The notes under the pieces were generated by a model. That model did no database searches and was not told where the DNA came from. It was given only the letters and a program-made list of their open reading frames with translations. Positions 1-5,684 of a DNA stretch of 8,204 nucleotides are shown here, piece after piece. Origin of the DNA: Methanosarcinales archaeon (GTDB lineage Archaea; Halobacteriota; Syntropharchaeia; Alkanophagales; Methanospirareceae); assembly GCA_009618475.1 (NCBI GenBank), contig WJOV01000107.1:1-8204 (forward strand), read 5' to 3'. Position numbers and translations under genes: made by a program. Positions within the stretch are counted from its first letter, which is position 1. Every line of letters begins with the position of its first letter.

Positions 1-276
1 ATGCATACCCGCTATTATCGGCTTCTCCGGGCAGCATATTCCAAAATCTATATCGTTTTTATTCGCCTCGACGAAGTCGCATATTTTTCCTACGTCCAAA
101 TCCGGAATAACCATGTGCTTCTCCGCATGCTTCGCATTAAACGGGTTTCTTTGCTTGTCGGCAACATAAAAACGTGCTTTGTAATCCTCACTTCTGCTTA
201 GCGCATCTATTACCGCAGCCGCTCTCGAGCCATAAGAAATGACCAATATTCCTACTTTTTCTCTTCCTTCACCCAT
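1..276 (-). CDS. PurD-like protein (GAR synthetase N-terminal domain), cut by the window edge
   Basis: The first 92 codons of a minus-strand gene are open from the ATG at 276 to the edge of the window. The protein begins MGEGREKVGILVISYGSRAA. It looks like the N-terminal domain of phosphoribosylamine-glycine ligase, the ATP-grasp enzyme that makes glycinamide ribonucleotide in purine synthesis: a first beta strand (VGILVI), a glycine-containing turn and helix (SYGSRAAAV), a VIPDLDV segment, and FGICCPEKPIIAG near residues 78-90, which lines up with the family's GPEAPLVAG. The usual GxGGREHA turn reads SYGSRAAA here, so the protein may be a divergent paralogue rather than the housekeeping enzyme. 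The ATG-binding and ATP-grasp parts lie outside the window. It is divergent from the prefoldin gene, with 75 bases between the starts. Family level fairly sure; exact function unsure. Confidence 0.62.
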   Translation of the reverse strand, partial: MGEGREKVGILVISYGSRAAAVIDALSRSEDYKARFYVADKQRNPFNAKHAEKHMVIPDLDVGKICDFVEANKNDIDFGICCPEKPIIAGMH

Positions 277-337
277 GATGATTTATATGTATAGAGTCCA
301 AAAAATAGATTAACTGAAATACAGAAAGAAGTAAAAC

Positions 338-344
338 GAGAGGA
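338..344 (+). promoter_or_regulatory. Shine-Dalgarno site of the prefoldin beta gene
   Basis: GAGAGGA ends seven bases before the ATG at 352 and matches the GAGG core of the archaeal anti-Shine-Dalgarno. It supports the chosen start. Confidence 0.55.
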
Positions 345-351
345 TAGTAAA

Positions 352-723
352 ATGAGTGGAAGTGGAGAAATACCGCCCCAGGTGCAAAATCAGCTTGCTC
401 AGCTCCAGCAGCTAAAAGTTCAGATAGAAGCCGTGGGGAGGCAGAAGATGCAGGTAGAGGCTTTGTTGAGGGACTCAGAAAACGCATTAGAGGAGTTGGA
501 AAAGCTTGATAAAAATTCCGTTATTTACCGTGGTGTTGGCGAGTTGATGATAAAGGCGGATAAGGAAGAAGTAACGACGGACTTGTCAGAGAAGAAGGAG
601 ACCTACGACTTGAGATTGAAGACGCTGGAGAGACAGGAGGAAAGAGTGCAAAAGAAATATCAACAGTTGCAACAACAGTTACGAGAGGCTTTAGGCGGGG
701 TTATGCAGCCGACGGGTGCGTGA
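352..723 (+). CDS. pfdB: Prefoldin subunit beta
   Basis: This 123-residue protein is a typical archaeal prefoldin beta subunit (GimC). Prefoldin is a cytosolic hexamer of two alpha and four beta chains that holds unfolded proteins in the tips of its coiled coils and passes them to the thermosome. The sequence shows an N-terminal coiled coil (residues 8-50, rich in QLAQLQQLKVQIE-type heptads), the central hairpin segment with the conserved KNSVIYRGVGELMIK (about 54-68), and a second coiled coil (about 72-115) rich in K, E and Q. The length is normal for the family. The start is supported by GAGAGGA at 338-344. It is convergent with cofE across a gap of 83 bases. The alpha subunit is not in the window, which is usual in archaea. 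I am confident of the identity. Confidence 0.95.
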   Translation: MSGSGEIPPQVQNQLAQLQQLKVQIEAVGRQKMQVEALLRDSENALEELEKLDKNSVIYRGVGELMIKADKEEVTTDLSEKKETYDLRLKTLERQEERVQKKYQQLQQQLREALGGVMQPTGA

Positions 724-733
724 ACAAACGTGA

Positions 734-796
734 ATTTACCGCTCTGAGCCCATAGAGAACACTTTTTCCATCATCTCCGCGTTCTCGGCGGTAAAT
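734..796. repeat. Nested inverted repeat between convergent prefoldin and cofE genes
   Basis: A perfect 9-base inverted repeat, ATTTACCGC at 734-742 and GCGGTAAAT at 788-796, encloses a second 6-base one, GAGAAC at 755-760 and GTTCTC at 781-786, leaving a 20-base loop that contains a T5 run. The element fills most of the gap between the two stop codons. It could fold in either 3' UTR and act as an mRNA end or stability element. It is not a classical hairpin followed by a T-tract. Confidence 0.45.
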
Positions 797-806
797 AAAT
801 TTATCA

Positions 807-1583
807 CTACCGGAAGAGGTCATCCTCGCGGTTGAATAAAACCTCTTTTATGTCGCCTTTGCTTCTTTTCAACTTCAACCCTCGCACGATTACGATTGGT
901 ATGCCCTCCGCAAATTCGCCCATCACCAGGTTCGCAGCCGCGCATACCTCGTCAGCTATCGCTTCTTTTGTTATCCGTGCTATTTTACCAAATCTATCCG
1001 TTTCCCCTCTTCTGTCCAGCAGAGCGGGTATGCCGGAAACACCTATGCAGATTCCGGTTACGCCGTCTCGAAATGCCCTACCAAAAGAATCAGAGATTAA
1101 AACGGAAATTTCTTTTCCACTTCTCACTTCTATCTCCTTTTTAAGCCGGGAAGCACTCCCCTGTGCGTCCTCGGGTAGCAAAACCGCCTTGCCCTCCTCT
1201 ACGTTTGATTCGTCAACGCCCGCGTTTGCACATACGAATCCATGCTTTGTCTCCACTATGATGATATTCTTTTCTGTTCTTACTATCTCTTTCGTTTCGT
1301 TGAGAACCAGTTGAACAATCCTCGGGTCTTTATCCGTTTCTTTCGCAATCCGTTCCGCATCTGAGCCCGGCTTTACACCAGAAAGGACAACGACTCCACC
1401 TTCGCTCTTCGATACTATCTTAGACGTGAAAACTATTGCATCGCCGTCTTCTAATTTTTCCCTTTTCTCTTCCAGAGCGACAAAAAATAATGACGTCAAA
1501 TCGTCACTCTTCTTTACCTCCGGAAGATTATCCATGCCTATTATTTCCAGACGGTCCGTGAGTTCAAATTCTTTCTTTGTCAT
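807..1583 (-). CDS. cofE: Coenzyme F420-0:L-glutamate ligase
   Basis: CofE adds L-glutamate to F420-0 in a GTP-dependent reaction and then a second glutamate by a gamma link, giving the F420-2 used by redox enzymes of methanogens and relatives. The 258-residue protein has the family's signature stretches in order: SKIVSKSEG (54-62), HGFVCANAGVDESNV (114-128), LLPEDA (135-140), ISDSFGRAFRDGVTG (163-177) followed by IGVSG, and ADEVCAAANLVMGE (210-223). The length is close to characterised archaeal homologues of about 250. The ATG at 1583 is preceded by a TATA-like CTAATTTAAG about 29 bases upstream, so the transcript is probably almost leaderless. The reading frame ends in three consecutive stops, TAG TGA TAA, so read-through of TAG as pyrrolysine is excluded. 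It is divergent from the Trm112-like gene. Confidence 0.95.
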   Translation of the reverse strand: MTKKEFELTDRLEIIGMDNLPEVKKSDDLTSLFFVALEEKREKLEDGDAIVFTSKIVSKSEGGVVVLSGVKPGSDAERIAKETDKDPRIVQLVLNETKEIVRTEKNIIIVETKHGFVCANAGVDESNVEEGKAVLLPEDAQGSASRLKKEIEVRSGKEISVLISDSFGRAFRDGVTGICIGVSGIPALLDRRGETDRFGKIARITKEAIADEVCAAANLVMGEFAEGIPIVIVRGLKLKRSKGDIKEVLFNREDDLFR

Positions 1584-1607
1584 CCTTTCTTCTTTTGGGG
1601 GGGAAAA

Positions 1608-1617
1608 CTTAAATTAG
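1608..1617 (-). promoter_or_regulatory. TATA-like box of cofE
   Basis: On the minus strand this reads CTAATTTAAG, centred about 29 bases before the cofE ATG, the distance expected for a leaderless or very short-leader archaeal transcript. A run of seven G lies between box and gene at 1597-1603. Assigned by position only. Confidence 0.35.
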
Positions 1618-1633
1618 AGGATTTATTTATGTG

Positions 1634-1644
1634 TTATTTAAATT
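1634..1644 (+). promoter_or_regulatory. TATA-like box of the Trm112-like gene
   Basis: TTATTTAAATT is centred about 40 bases before the ATG at 1679, which would put the transcript start near 1666 and leave a short leader. It lies beside the cofE box, so the two genes share a divergent promoter region. Confidence 0.4.
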
Positions 1645-1678
1645 AAACTTTTCTTTAAAATGGGGGATACGAGAAGAG

Positions 1679-1879
1679 ATGAAAAAGGAGCTAATGGAGA
1701 TACTCGCCTGCCCGATGTGCAAGGGCGATTTGGAGTTGAGTGTAGAAGAGGAAGAGGAAAAGGAAAAGGGTGAGATTGTAACAGGCAGTTTGTATTGCCG
1801 GAAATGCGACCTGCGGTATCCAATAGAGGAAGGCATACCAAATCTATTGCCGCCTGAGCTAAGACAGGGGCCTGAGTAA
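1679..1879 (+). CDS. Trm112-family small zinc-binding protein
   Basis: This is a 66-residue protein with two CxxC pairs, C11/C14 in ACPMCKGDLEL and C40/C43 in YCRKCDLRYPIEEGIPNLLP, the pattern of the Trm112/UPF0434 family. In archaea and eukaryotes Trm112 is the small partner that stabilises and activates several methyltransferases acting on tRNA, rRNA and release factor. Between the pairs is a strongly acidic insert (residues 22-32, mostly E and K). I start it at ATG 1679 (MKKELMEIL) because the family begins just before the first CxxC. An in-frame GTG at 1631 would add 16 residues, but it overlaps the TATA-like box. The membrane-protein gene follows 55 bases later. The family is clear, but its methyltransferase partners cannot be inferred here. 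Confidence 0.85.
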   Translation: MKKELMEILACPMCKGDLELSVEEEEEKEKGEIVTGSLYCRKCDLRYPIEEGIPNLLPPELRQGPE

Positions 1880-1934
1880 AGTTTGCATTTTTCATTGCCA
1901 CCGTCAGGCGAGGCGATTTGGGACAGTGAGATAG

Positions 1935-2576
1935 ATGGAAAGAATACGGCAAAGTATATACCTGAGTAGAACGGGTTTGAATTCGATAGAATTTGAGCAC
2001 GAAGTATTGAAGGTTCCGCTGAGAGTGGGAGAGGAGACGAGCTTCGAGATGTTTATAATTAATCAGGGAGAGCCAACGCACGTGCATTTTTCGCTTGGCG
2101 AGGAGATAAAAGACAAAGTGATGATATTGCAGGACAAGGTGTATGTAATAGACGAGGAGAAGATAGCGGCGATTGTAAAACTGCCAAAGAGCTATGCAGG
2201 TGCGGTAGCTGAATTGGGCACCGGAGAAATATCCGTAAGTGCCGGGTATGGGGCAACGAAGGATAGTTTTTCCGTGGAGATAGTGGAGGCAAAAGAAAAG
2301 GAGAAGGGGAAGGAAAAGAGAAAAGAGAAAGAAAGAAAAGAGAGTGAGGGAGAGCGTGAATTAGAAGAGGTGGTGAGAAAGGAAAAAAAGGAATTTAAGG
2401 TATCACCAGGGGAGCGAGTGTTCTTAATGCGATTGGCGGTGTCAGCAGTGGCAGCGATTTTCTTTTTTGTTTTGCTTTTTTTTATTATCCCTTTTCTTAG
2501 CAATTCACCTTTTTATTTTGCCAGTGCTTTAATCGCCTCTTTCCTTTTCATATTTATCGTTATTTATAATTTCTAA
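1935..2576 (+). CDS. Uncharacterised protein with N-terminal beta-rich domain, K/E linker and two C-terminal membrane helices
   Basis: I do not recognise a function. Residues 1-115 look like a compact beta-rich domain, with a striking QGEPTHVHF at about 44-52 and SAGYGATKDSFSVEIVEA near 102-119. This resembles an archaeal family with no known role (possibly DUF7524; recalled, not checked). Residues 119-153 form an almost purely K/E/R linker, probably helical. Two hydrophobic segments follow, about 165-187 and 193-212, so the protein is membrane-anchored by its C-terminus. The ATG at 1935 follows GTGAGAT at 1926-1932, a weak Shine-Dalgarno placed rather close. The gene lies between the Trm112-like gene and pyrG on the same strand. 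The linker is encoded by an unbroken 54-base purine run. Confidence 0.75.
   Translation: MERIRQSIYLSRTGLNSIEFEHEVLKVPLRVGEETSFEMFIINQGEPTHVHFSLGEEIKDKVMILQDKVYVIDEEKIAAIVKLPKSYAGAVAELGTGEISVSAGYGATKDSFSVEIVEAKEKEKGKEKRKEKERKESEGERELEEVVRKEKKEFKVSPGERVFLMRLAVSAVAAIFFFVLLFFIIPFLSNSPFYFASALIASFLFIFIVIYNF
2291..2344 (+). repeat. 54-base uninterrupted homopurine tract
   Basis: Every base from 2291 to 2344 is A or G. It encodes the K/E-rich linker of the membrane protein, so protein composition explains part of it. Thymine-rich stretches follow at about 2456-2530, where the membrane helices are encoded. Tracts of this kind can form triplex DNA or cause slippage. Confidence 0.8.
2563..2570 (+). promoter_or_regulatory. 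TATA-like box of pyrG, inside the end of the preceding gene
   Basis: TTTATAAT lies about 44 bases before the pyrG ATG and would give a transcript start near 2593 and a leader of about 18 bases holding the Shine-Dalgarno GTGAGG (2599-2604). It falls within the last codons of the membrane-protein gene, so pyrG can probably be transcribed on its own. Confidence 0.4.
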
Positions 2577-2610
2577 AAAGGTAAACGAATACTGTAAGTG
2601 AGGACTGAGG

Positions 2611-4221
2611 ATGAAGTATATAGTAGTAACCGGTGGGGTGATGAGCGGACTTGGAAAAGGTATCACAATGGCTTCCATCGGTAGAATATTAAAGAACCGG
2701 GGCTATAAAATCGTGCCGATAAAAATTGACCCGTACATAAACATAGATGCGGGGACGATGAATCCGTATCAGCATGGAGAAGTGTACGTTTTGGGGGATG
2801 GCGCGGAGGTTGACCTCGATTTGGGGCATTACGAACGGTTCATGGATGTGGAGCTGGGGAGAGAGCATAATATAACCACGGGTATCGTTTATTCCGCAGT
2901 GATAGAGCGAGAAAGGAAGGGTGAATACCTGGGGCAGACGGTGCAAATAATCCCACACGTGACGAATGAGATAAAGGGACGAATAAGGAGTGTTGCGGCG
3001 AAAAGTGGAGCAGATATATGCTTGGTGGAAATAGGCGGCACGGTTGGCGACATAGAGAGCATGCCCTTTTTGGAATCAGTCAGGCAGATGCAGGGCGAGG
3101 AGAACGGAAACGATTTCCTTTTCGTTCACGTCACTTTAGTGCCGTTCACAACGTTGAAGGAGCAGAAAACGAAGCCTACACAGCACTCTGTGAAGGCACT
3201 CCGGGAATTGGGACTTCAACCCGATATAATCGTGTGCAGAGGTAAGGAAACGTTAAAAGAAGATGTAAAAACGAAAATAGCAATGTTCTGTAACGTGAAA
3301 AAGGAAGCGGTGGTTAGTGCGCCGGATACGGAGGATATATACGAAGTGCCGTTATTGCTGGAAAAGGAAGGCATTTTCTCTTACATAAGCGAAAAGATGC
3401 AGTTAGAACAGCCAAAGGAAGACAACGAATGGCTGCGGATGGTAGAGCGGAGAAAGTCATGCAGCGATAAAGAATTTTTTATAGCAATAGTGGGGAAGTA
3501 TGCGGAGTTAGAGGATTCGTATTTGAGCATAAAAGAGGCGATAAAGCATGCGGCTACGGAACTTGGTTGCAGAGTAGAGACGAAATGGATAGAAGCGGAG
3601 GATTTGGAAGCATGCGAAAAAGACGTAGGCTCGTTTTTTCAAGACGTTCGTGGGATTCTTGTTCCGGGTGGATTTGGCGTTCGCGGTGCGGAAGGAAAAA
3701 TAAAAGCAATAGAATACGTGCGTGAGAATAAAATACCCTTTTTAGGGTTGTGCTTTGGATTCCAGTTAGCGGTGATAGAGGCGGCGAGGAACGTTGCAAA
3801 ATTAAAGGATGCCAATAGTTCCGAACTTTGTGAAACTCCGCATCCGGTAATAGACCTTTTGGAAGAGCAAAAAGAAGTGGTCGAAAAGGGTGGAACAATG
3901 CGATTGGGCGATTATGAGGTGTTCATAAGAGGGGATACGTTAGCGAAGAAGGCATACGGGAAGAAGAAGATAGTGGAACGGCACAGGCACCGGTATGAGG
4001 TAAATCCGGCGTATATAGAACGGATAGAGCGAGAAGGCGCGGTTTTCTCTGGCACGGACAGAAGTGGCACGAGAATGGAGATACTGGAGCTTTCTCAAGA
4101 GAAGCATCCTTTTTTCCTCGCCACGCAGTTTCACCCGGAATTCAAGTCGAGACCGAATAAACCCTCGCCACCGTTCAAGGCGTTTCTGGAGGCGTGTTTG
4201 CAGGTGCAAAAATTTTGCTGA
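2611..4221 (+). CDS. pyrG: CTP synthase (glutamine-hydrolysing)
   Basis: PyrG converts UTP to CTP using ATP and ammonia from glutamine, the last step of pyrimidine nucleotide synthesis, in the cytosol. The 536-residue chain has both domains. The amidoligase domain (about 1-265) starts with MKYIVVTGGVMSGLGKG, the conserved N-terminus with its P-loop-like SGLGKG, followed by KIDPYINIDAGTMNPYQHGEV and EIGGTVGDIES. The class I glutamine amidotransferase domain (about 290-530) has GGFGVRG, the nucleophile C381 in GLCFGFQ, and the H508/E510 pair in QFHPEFKSRP. The length is typical (E. coli 545). The start is supported by GTGAGG at 2599-2604. The last 47 bases overlap the convergent toxin gene. All catalytic motifs are intact, so it is expected to be active. 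Confidence 0.98.
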   Translation: MKYIVVTGGVMSGLGKGITMASIGRILKNRGYKIVPIKIDPYINIDAGTMNPYQHGEVYVLGDGAEVDLDLGHYERFMDVELGREHNITTGIVYSAVIERERKGEYLGQTVQIIPHVTNEIKGRIRSVAAKSGADICLVEIGGTVGDIESMPFLESVRQMQGEENGNDFLFVHVTLVPFTTLKEQKTKPTQHSVKALRELGLQPDIIVCRGKETLKEDVKTKIAMFCNVKKEAVVSAPDTEDIYEVPLLLEKEGIFSYISEKMQLEQPKEDNEWLRMVERRKSCSDKEFFIAIVGKYAELEDSYLSIKEAIKHAATELGCRVETKWIEAEDLEACEKDVGSFFQDVRGILVPGGFGVRGAEGKIKAIEYVRENKIPFLGLCFGFQLAVIEAARNVAKLKDANSSELCETPHPVIDLLEEQKEVVEKGGTMRLGDYEVFIRGDTLAKKAYGKKKIVERHRHRYEVNPAYIERIEREGAVFSGTDRSGTRMEILELSQEKHPFFLATQFHPEFKSRPNKPSPPFKAFLEACLQVQKFC

Positions 4222-4663
4222 ACAACGCATAATCTATGTAGAATCCAAGCGCTCTCAGTTTAAAATACAACTCCTCCGGTCTTTCTTTTAATTCGCCGAC
4301 TTTGTAAATTTTCCTCAATATGGACAACGTCCCGATTACAGTTAGTCCCAAATCAGAAGACAATCTTCTTGCCTTTTTATCATCTAAGCAAATCACTTTA
4401 TCCTTATCCAAAGCAAGCCTGATTGCAGAAGATTCCCCTCTTCCCAGAAAGGGAAATTCAACATCAATATCCTCACGCTTTAGCCTCTTAGAATCCAACA
4501 TTTCTCTACTTTTTATCTTCACCTCGTCATCCTTCAGTTCTACTTCTTTAAGCACTCCAAGTGGAACTTCTATCTCTTCAAAAAATTCCAATGCCTTATC
4601 CAGGTAGTTTAGTTTTGAAAGAATAATTAGGGTGGAGGAATCAATTGCCAAAGACTTCATCAT
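4175..4663 (-). CDS. PIN-like putative toxin, DUF3368 type
   Basis: The 162-residue protein matches DUF3368, a PIN-like nuclease family usually encoded next to UPF0175 antitoxins. Visible features are the first acidic residue in LAIDSSTLIIL (D8), VPLGVLKEVE near 33-41, GRGESSAIRLA with E77, and VICLDDKKARRLS with D94/D95, consistent with a metal-binding acidic cluster that cuts RNA. LGLTVIGTLSILRKIYKVG (106-124) is the typical core of this family. The gene may start at either of the adjacent ATGs (4663 or 4660) and overlaps the antitoxin stop by about 23 bases, so the two are translationally linked. Its last codons, rich in proline and threonine, lie antisense to the end of pyrG and extend past the usual family end. 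Toxin activity is inferred from the family. Confidence 0.82.
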   Translation of the reverse strand: MMKSLAIDSSTLIILSKLNYLDKALEFFEEIEVPLGVLKEVELKDDEVKIKSREMLDSKRLKREDIDVEFPFLGRGESSAIRLALDKDKVICLDDKKARRLSSDLGLTVIGTLSILRKIYKVGELKERPEELYFKLRALGFYIDYALFSKIFAPANTPPETP

Positions 4664-4880
4664 AGTTTTTTAGTTCCCTTTCTATTTCCTCATAGTCGTA
4701 AATATTATATCTTATCCCTGATTTTTCCATTATTTCTATAAGCTCATCAACTCGCAGCTCTAATAGGTTTGCTGCCTTACCCAGTGAGATTTTTTCGGAA
4801 AGAAGCAGACCAACAACAAGAAAAAATTTTCCCCCGTCTGGATATTCTACTGGTATCTCCCGGAGCATTTTCAGTCCCAT
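4641..4880 (-). CDS. UPF0175-family putative antitoxin
   Basis: This is a small protein (79 residues from ATG 4880) of the UPF0175 family, the usual partner of DUF3368 toxins. LLLSEKISLGKAANLLELRVDELIEIMEKSGI forms the helix-turn-helix-like segment typical of these proteins, with the toxin-contacting region likely towards the C-terminus (YNIYDYEEIERELKNYDE). I choose ATG 4880 (MGLKMLREIPVEY) over an in-frame TTG at 4889 because ATG is normal and no Shine-Dalgarno favours the longer form; another ATG lies at 4868. The toxin gene overlaps its end by about 23 bases. Such antitoxins commonly repress their own operon, but no operator is evident here. Confidence 0.8.
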   Translation of the reverse strand: MGLKMLREIPVEYPDGGKFFLVVGLLLSEKISLGKAANLLELRVDELIEIMEKSGIRYNIYDYEEIERELKNYDEVFGN

Positions 4881-4924
4881 GATAAACAATTAAATTTTGA
4901 TAGAATAAAAACCTTGCTTTTTTT

Positions 4925-4947
4925 CGGTTATCTAACCGGCTAAGCCG
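4925..4947. repeat. Two adjoining short palindromes after the corrinoid gene
   Basis: CGGTTATCTAACCG at 4925-4938 and CGGCTAAGCCG at 4937-4947 are adjoining near-perfect palindromes immediately downstream of the corrinoid gene's stop. On the minus strand they are followed by an A7 run and then TTTTTATT. They may mark the end of the corrinoid transcript and the start of the antitoxin promoter, but no standard terminator is clear. Minus-strand sequence across the stop also repeats a loose TTAGCGG-like unit. Confidence 0.4.
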
Positions 4948-5589
4948 CTAACGTTCTAAACCGCTAAACAAAAGCTCCTTCGCCTTCCTGACCGCATCAA
5001 CGGCATCTTTACCGTAGGCGTCTGCACCGATTTCCTCGGCATATTCCGCGCTGACTGCGCCGCCGCCGACCATTATCTTTACTTCCAGACCTTCTGCCCT
5101 GAAATATTCTATTACTTCTGCCATGTATTCCCTCGTCGTTGTCAATAAGGCGGACATCGCGAGAATATCAGCGCCGGTTTCACGGACGGCATCCGCATAT
5201 TTTTCCTTTTCCACGTCGGTTCCAAGGTCAATTACCTCGAAGCCATCTGAGGATAGCATTATATTTACTATCTCTTTTCCTATGTCGTGCACGTCCCCCT
5301 TAACGGTGCCGAGAATGACTTTTCCTATCTTGTCGTTTACCTTTACCTCTTCTTGCAGCATCGGCTTAAGCATCAGTAATGCTTTTTTCGCATTCCATCC
5401 CGCGACCATCAGTTCCGCATCAAAATATGTCTCTTTGTACCCTTTTCCGATTTCCCTTAGACCCCCGGTCATCTCGTCAATGATTTCATACGCGTCCGTT
5501 CCATTACTCAACCTCTCGTCGCAAAATGTTTCCATCTTCTTTTTTGTCACGTCAAGCAATGCGTCTAATATTGTTATTGTGTATTCCAT
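4948..5589 (-). CDS. Corrinoid (cobalamin-binding) methyltransferase protein, MtbC/MttC-like
   Basis: The 213-residue protein has the two-part layout of corrinoid proteins such as MtbC, MtmC and MttC. The helical cap domain (about 1-85) includes YFDAELMVAGWNAKKALLMLKP, and the B12-binding Rossmann domain (about 88-210) follows. The cobalt-ligand motif GDVHDIG is intact with H101, followed by SALLTTT (146-152) and GGGA (175-178). Such proteins carry a methyl group on cobalt between a substrate-specific methyltransferase and a coenzyme M or tetrahydrofolate methyltransferase. No methyltransferase gene or activase is in view, so substrate and partners are unknown. The ATG at 5589 is close to a TATA-like box on the minus strand (5618-5629), implying a leader of about 8 bases. 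The stop is TAG, but the length is already normal for the family. Confidence 0.9.
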   Translation of the reverse strand: MEYTITILDALLDVTKKKMETFCDERLSNGTDAYEIIDEMTGGLREIGKGYKETYFDAELMVAGWNAKKALLMLKPMLQEEVKVNDKIGKVILGTVKGDVHDIGKEIVNIMLSSDGFEVIDLGTDVEKEKYADAVRETGADILAMSALLTTTREYMAEVIEYFRAEGLEVKIMVGGGAVSAEYAEEIGADAYGKDAVDAVRKAKELLFSGLER

Positions 5590-5617
5590 AGATAGAATAA
5601 GATAATGTGTCTAAAGG

Positions 5618-5629
5618 TTTAAAATTATA
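5618..5629 (-). promoter_or_regulatory. TATA-like box of the corrinoid gene
   Basis: On the minus strand this reads TATAATTTTAAA, centred about 34 bases before the ATG at 5589, suggesting a very short leader. It sits in a 95-base divergent promoter region shared with the 2H phosphoesterase gene. Confidence 0.45.
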
Positions 5630-5654
5630 GGGGTATTTCGATCTTCACCAACTA

Positions 5655-5660
5655 TTTATA
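5655..5660 (+). promoter_or_regulatory. TATA-like box of the 2H phosphoesterase gene
   Basis: TTTATA is 25-30 bases before the ATG at 5685, the spacing of a leaderless archaeal transcript. No Shine-Dalgarno precedes that ATG, which agrees. Confidence 0.55.
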
Positions 5661-5684
5661 TTCCAACAAGAATAAAACAGATAA

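Noticed and set aside
1..201. Plus-strand open frame of 66 codons at the left edge
   Set aside because: It is antisense to the PurD-like frame, which has a clear family signature; the plus-strand protein does not look like any family.
275..317. Possible C/D box RNA: ATGATGA at 275-281 and CTGA at 314-317
   Set aside because: The box falls on the PurD-like start codon, no D' and C' pair with correct spacing is visible, and such short matches arise by chance.
832..1314. Long plus-strand frame antisense to cofE (160 codons)
   Set aside because: A serine- and proline-rich shadow of cofE with no family signature; such frames are common opposite a conserved gene.
1631..1678. Upstream GTG start for the Trm112-like gene
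   Set aside because: The extra residues are not typical of the family and the codon overlaps the TATA-like box.
4948..4950. TAG at the end of the corrinoid gene read as pyrrolysine
   Set aside because: The protein already has normal family length and motifs before TAG, and corrinoid proteins are not the usual pyrrolysine carriers; the frame after it has no recognisable extension.
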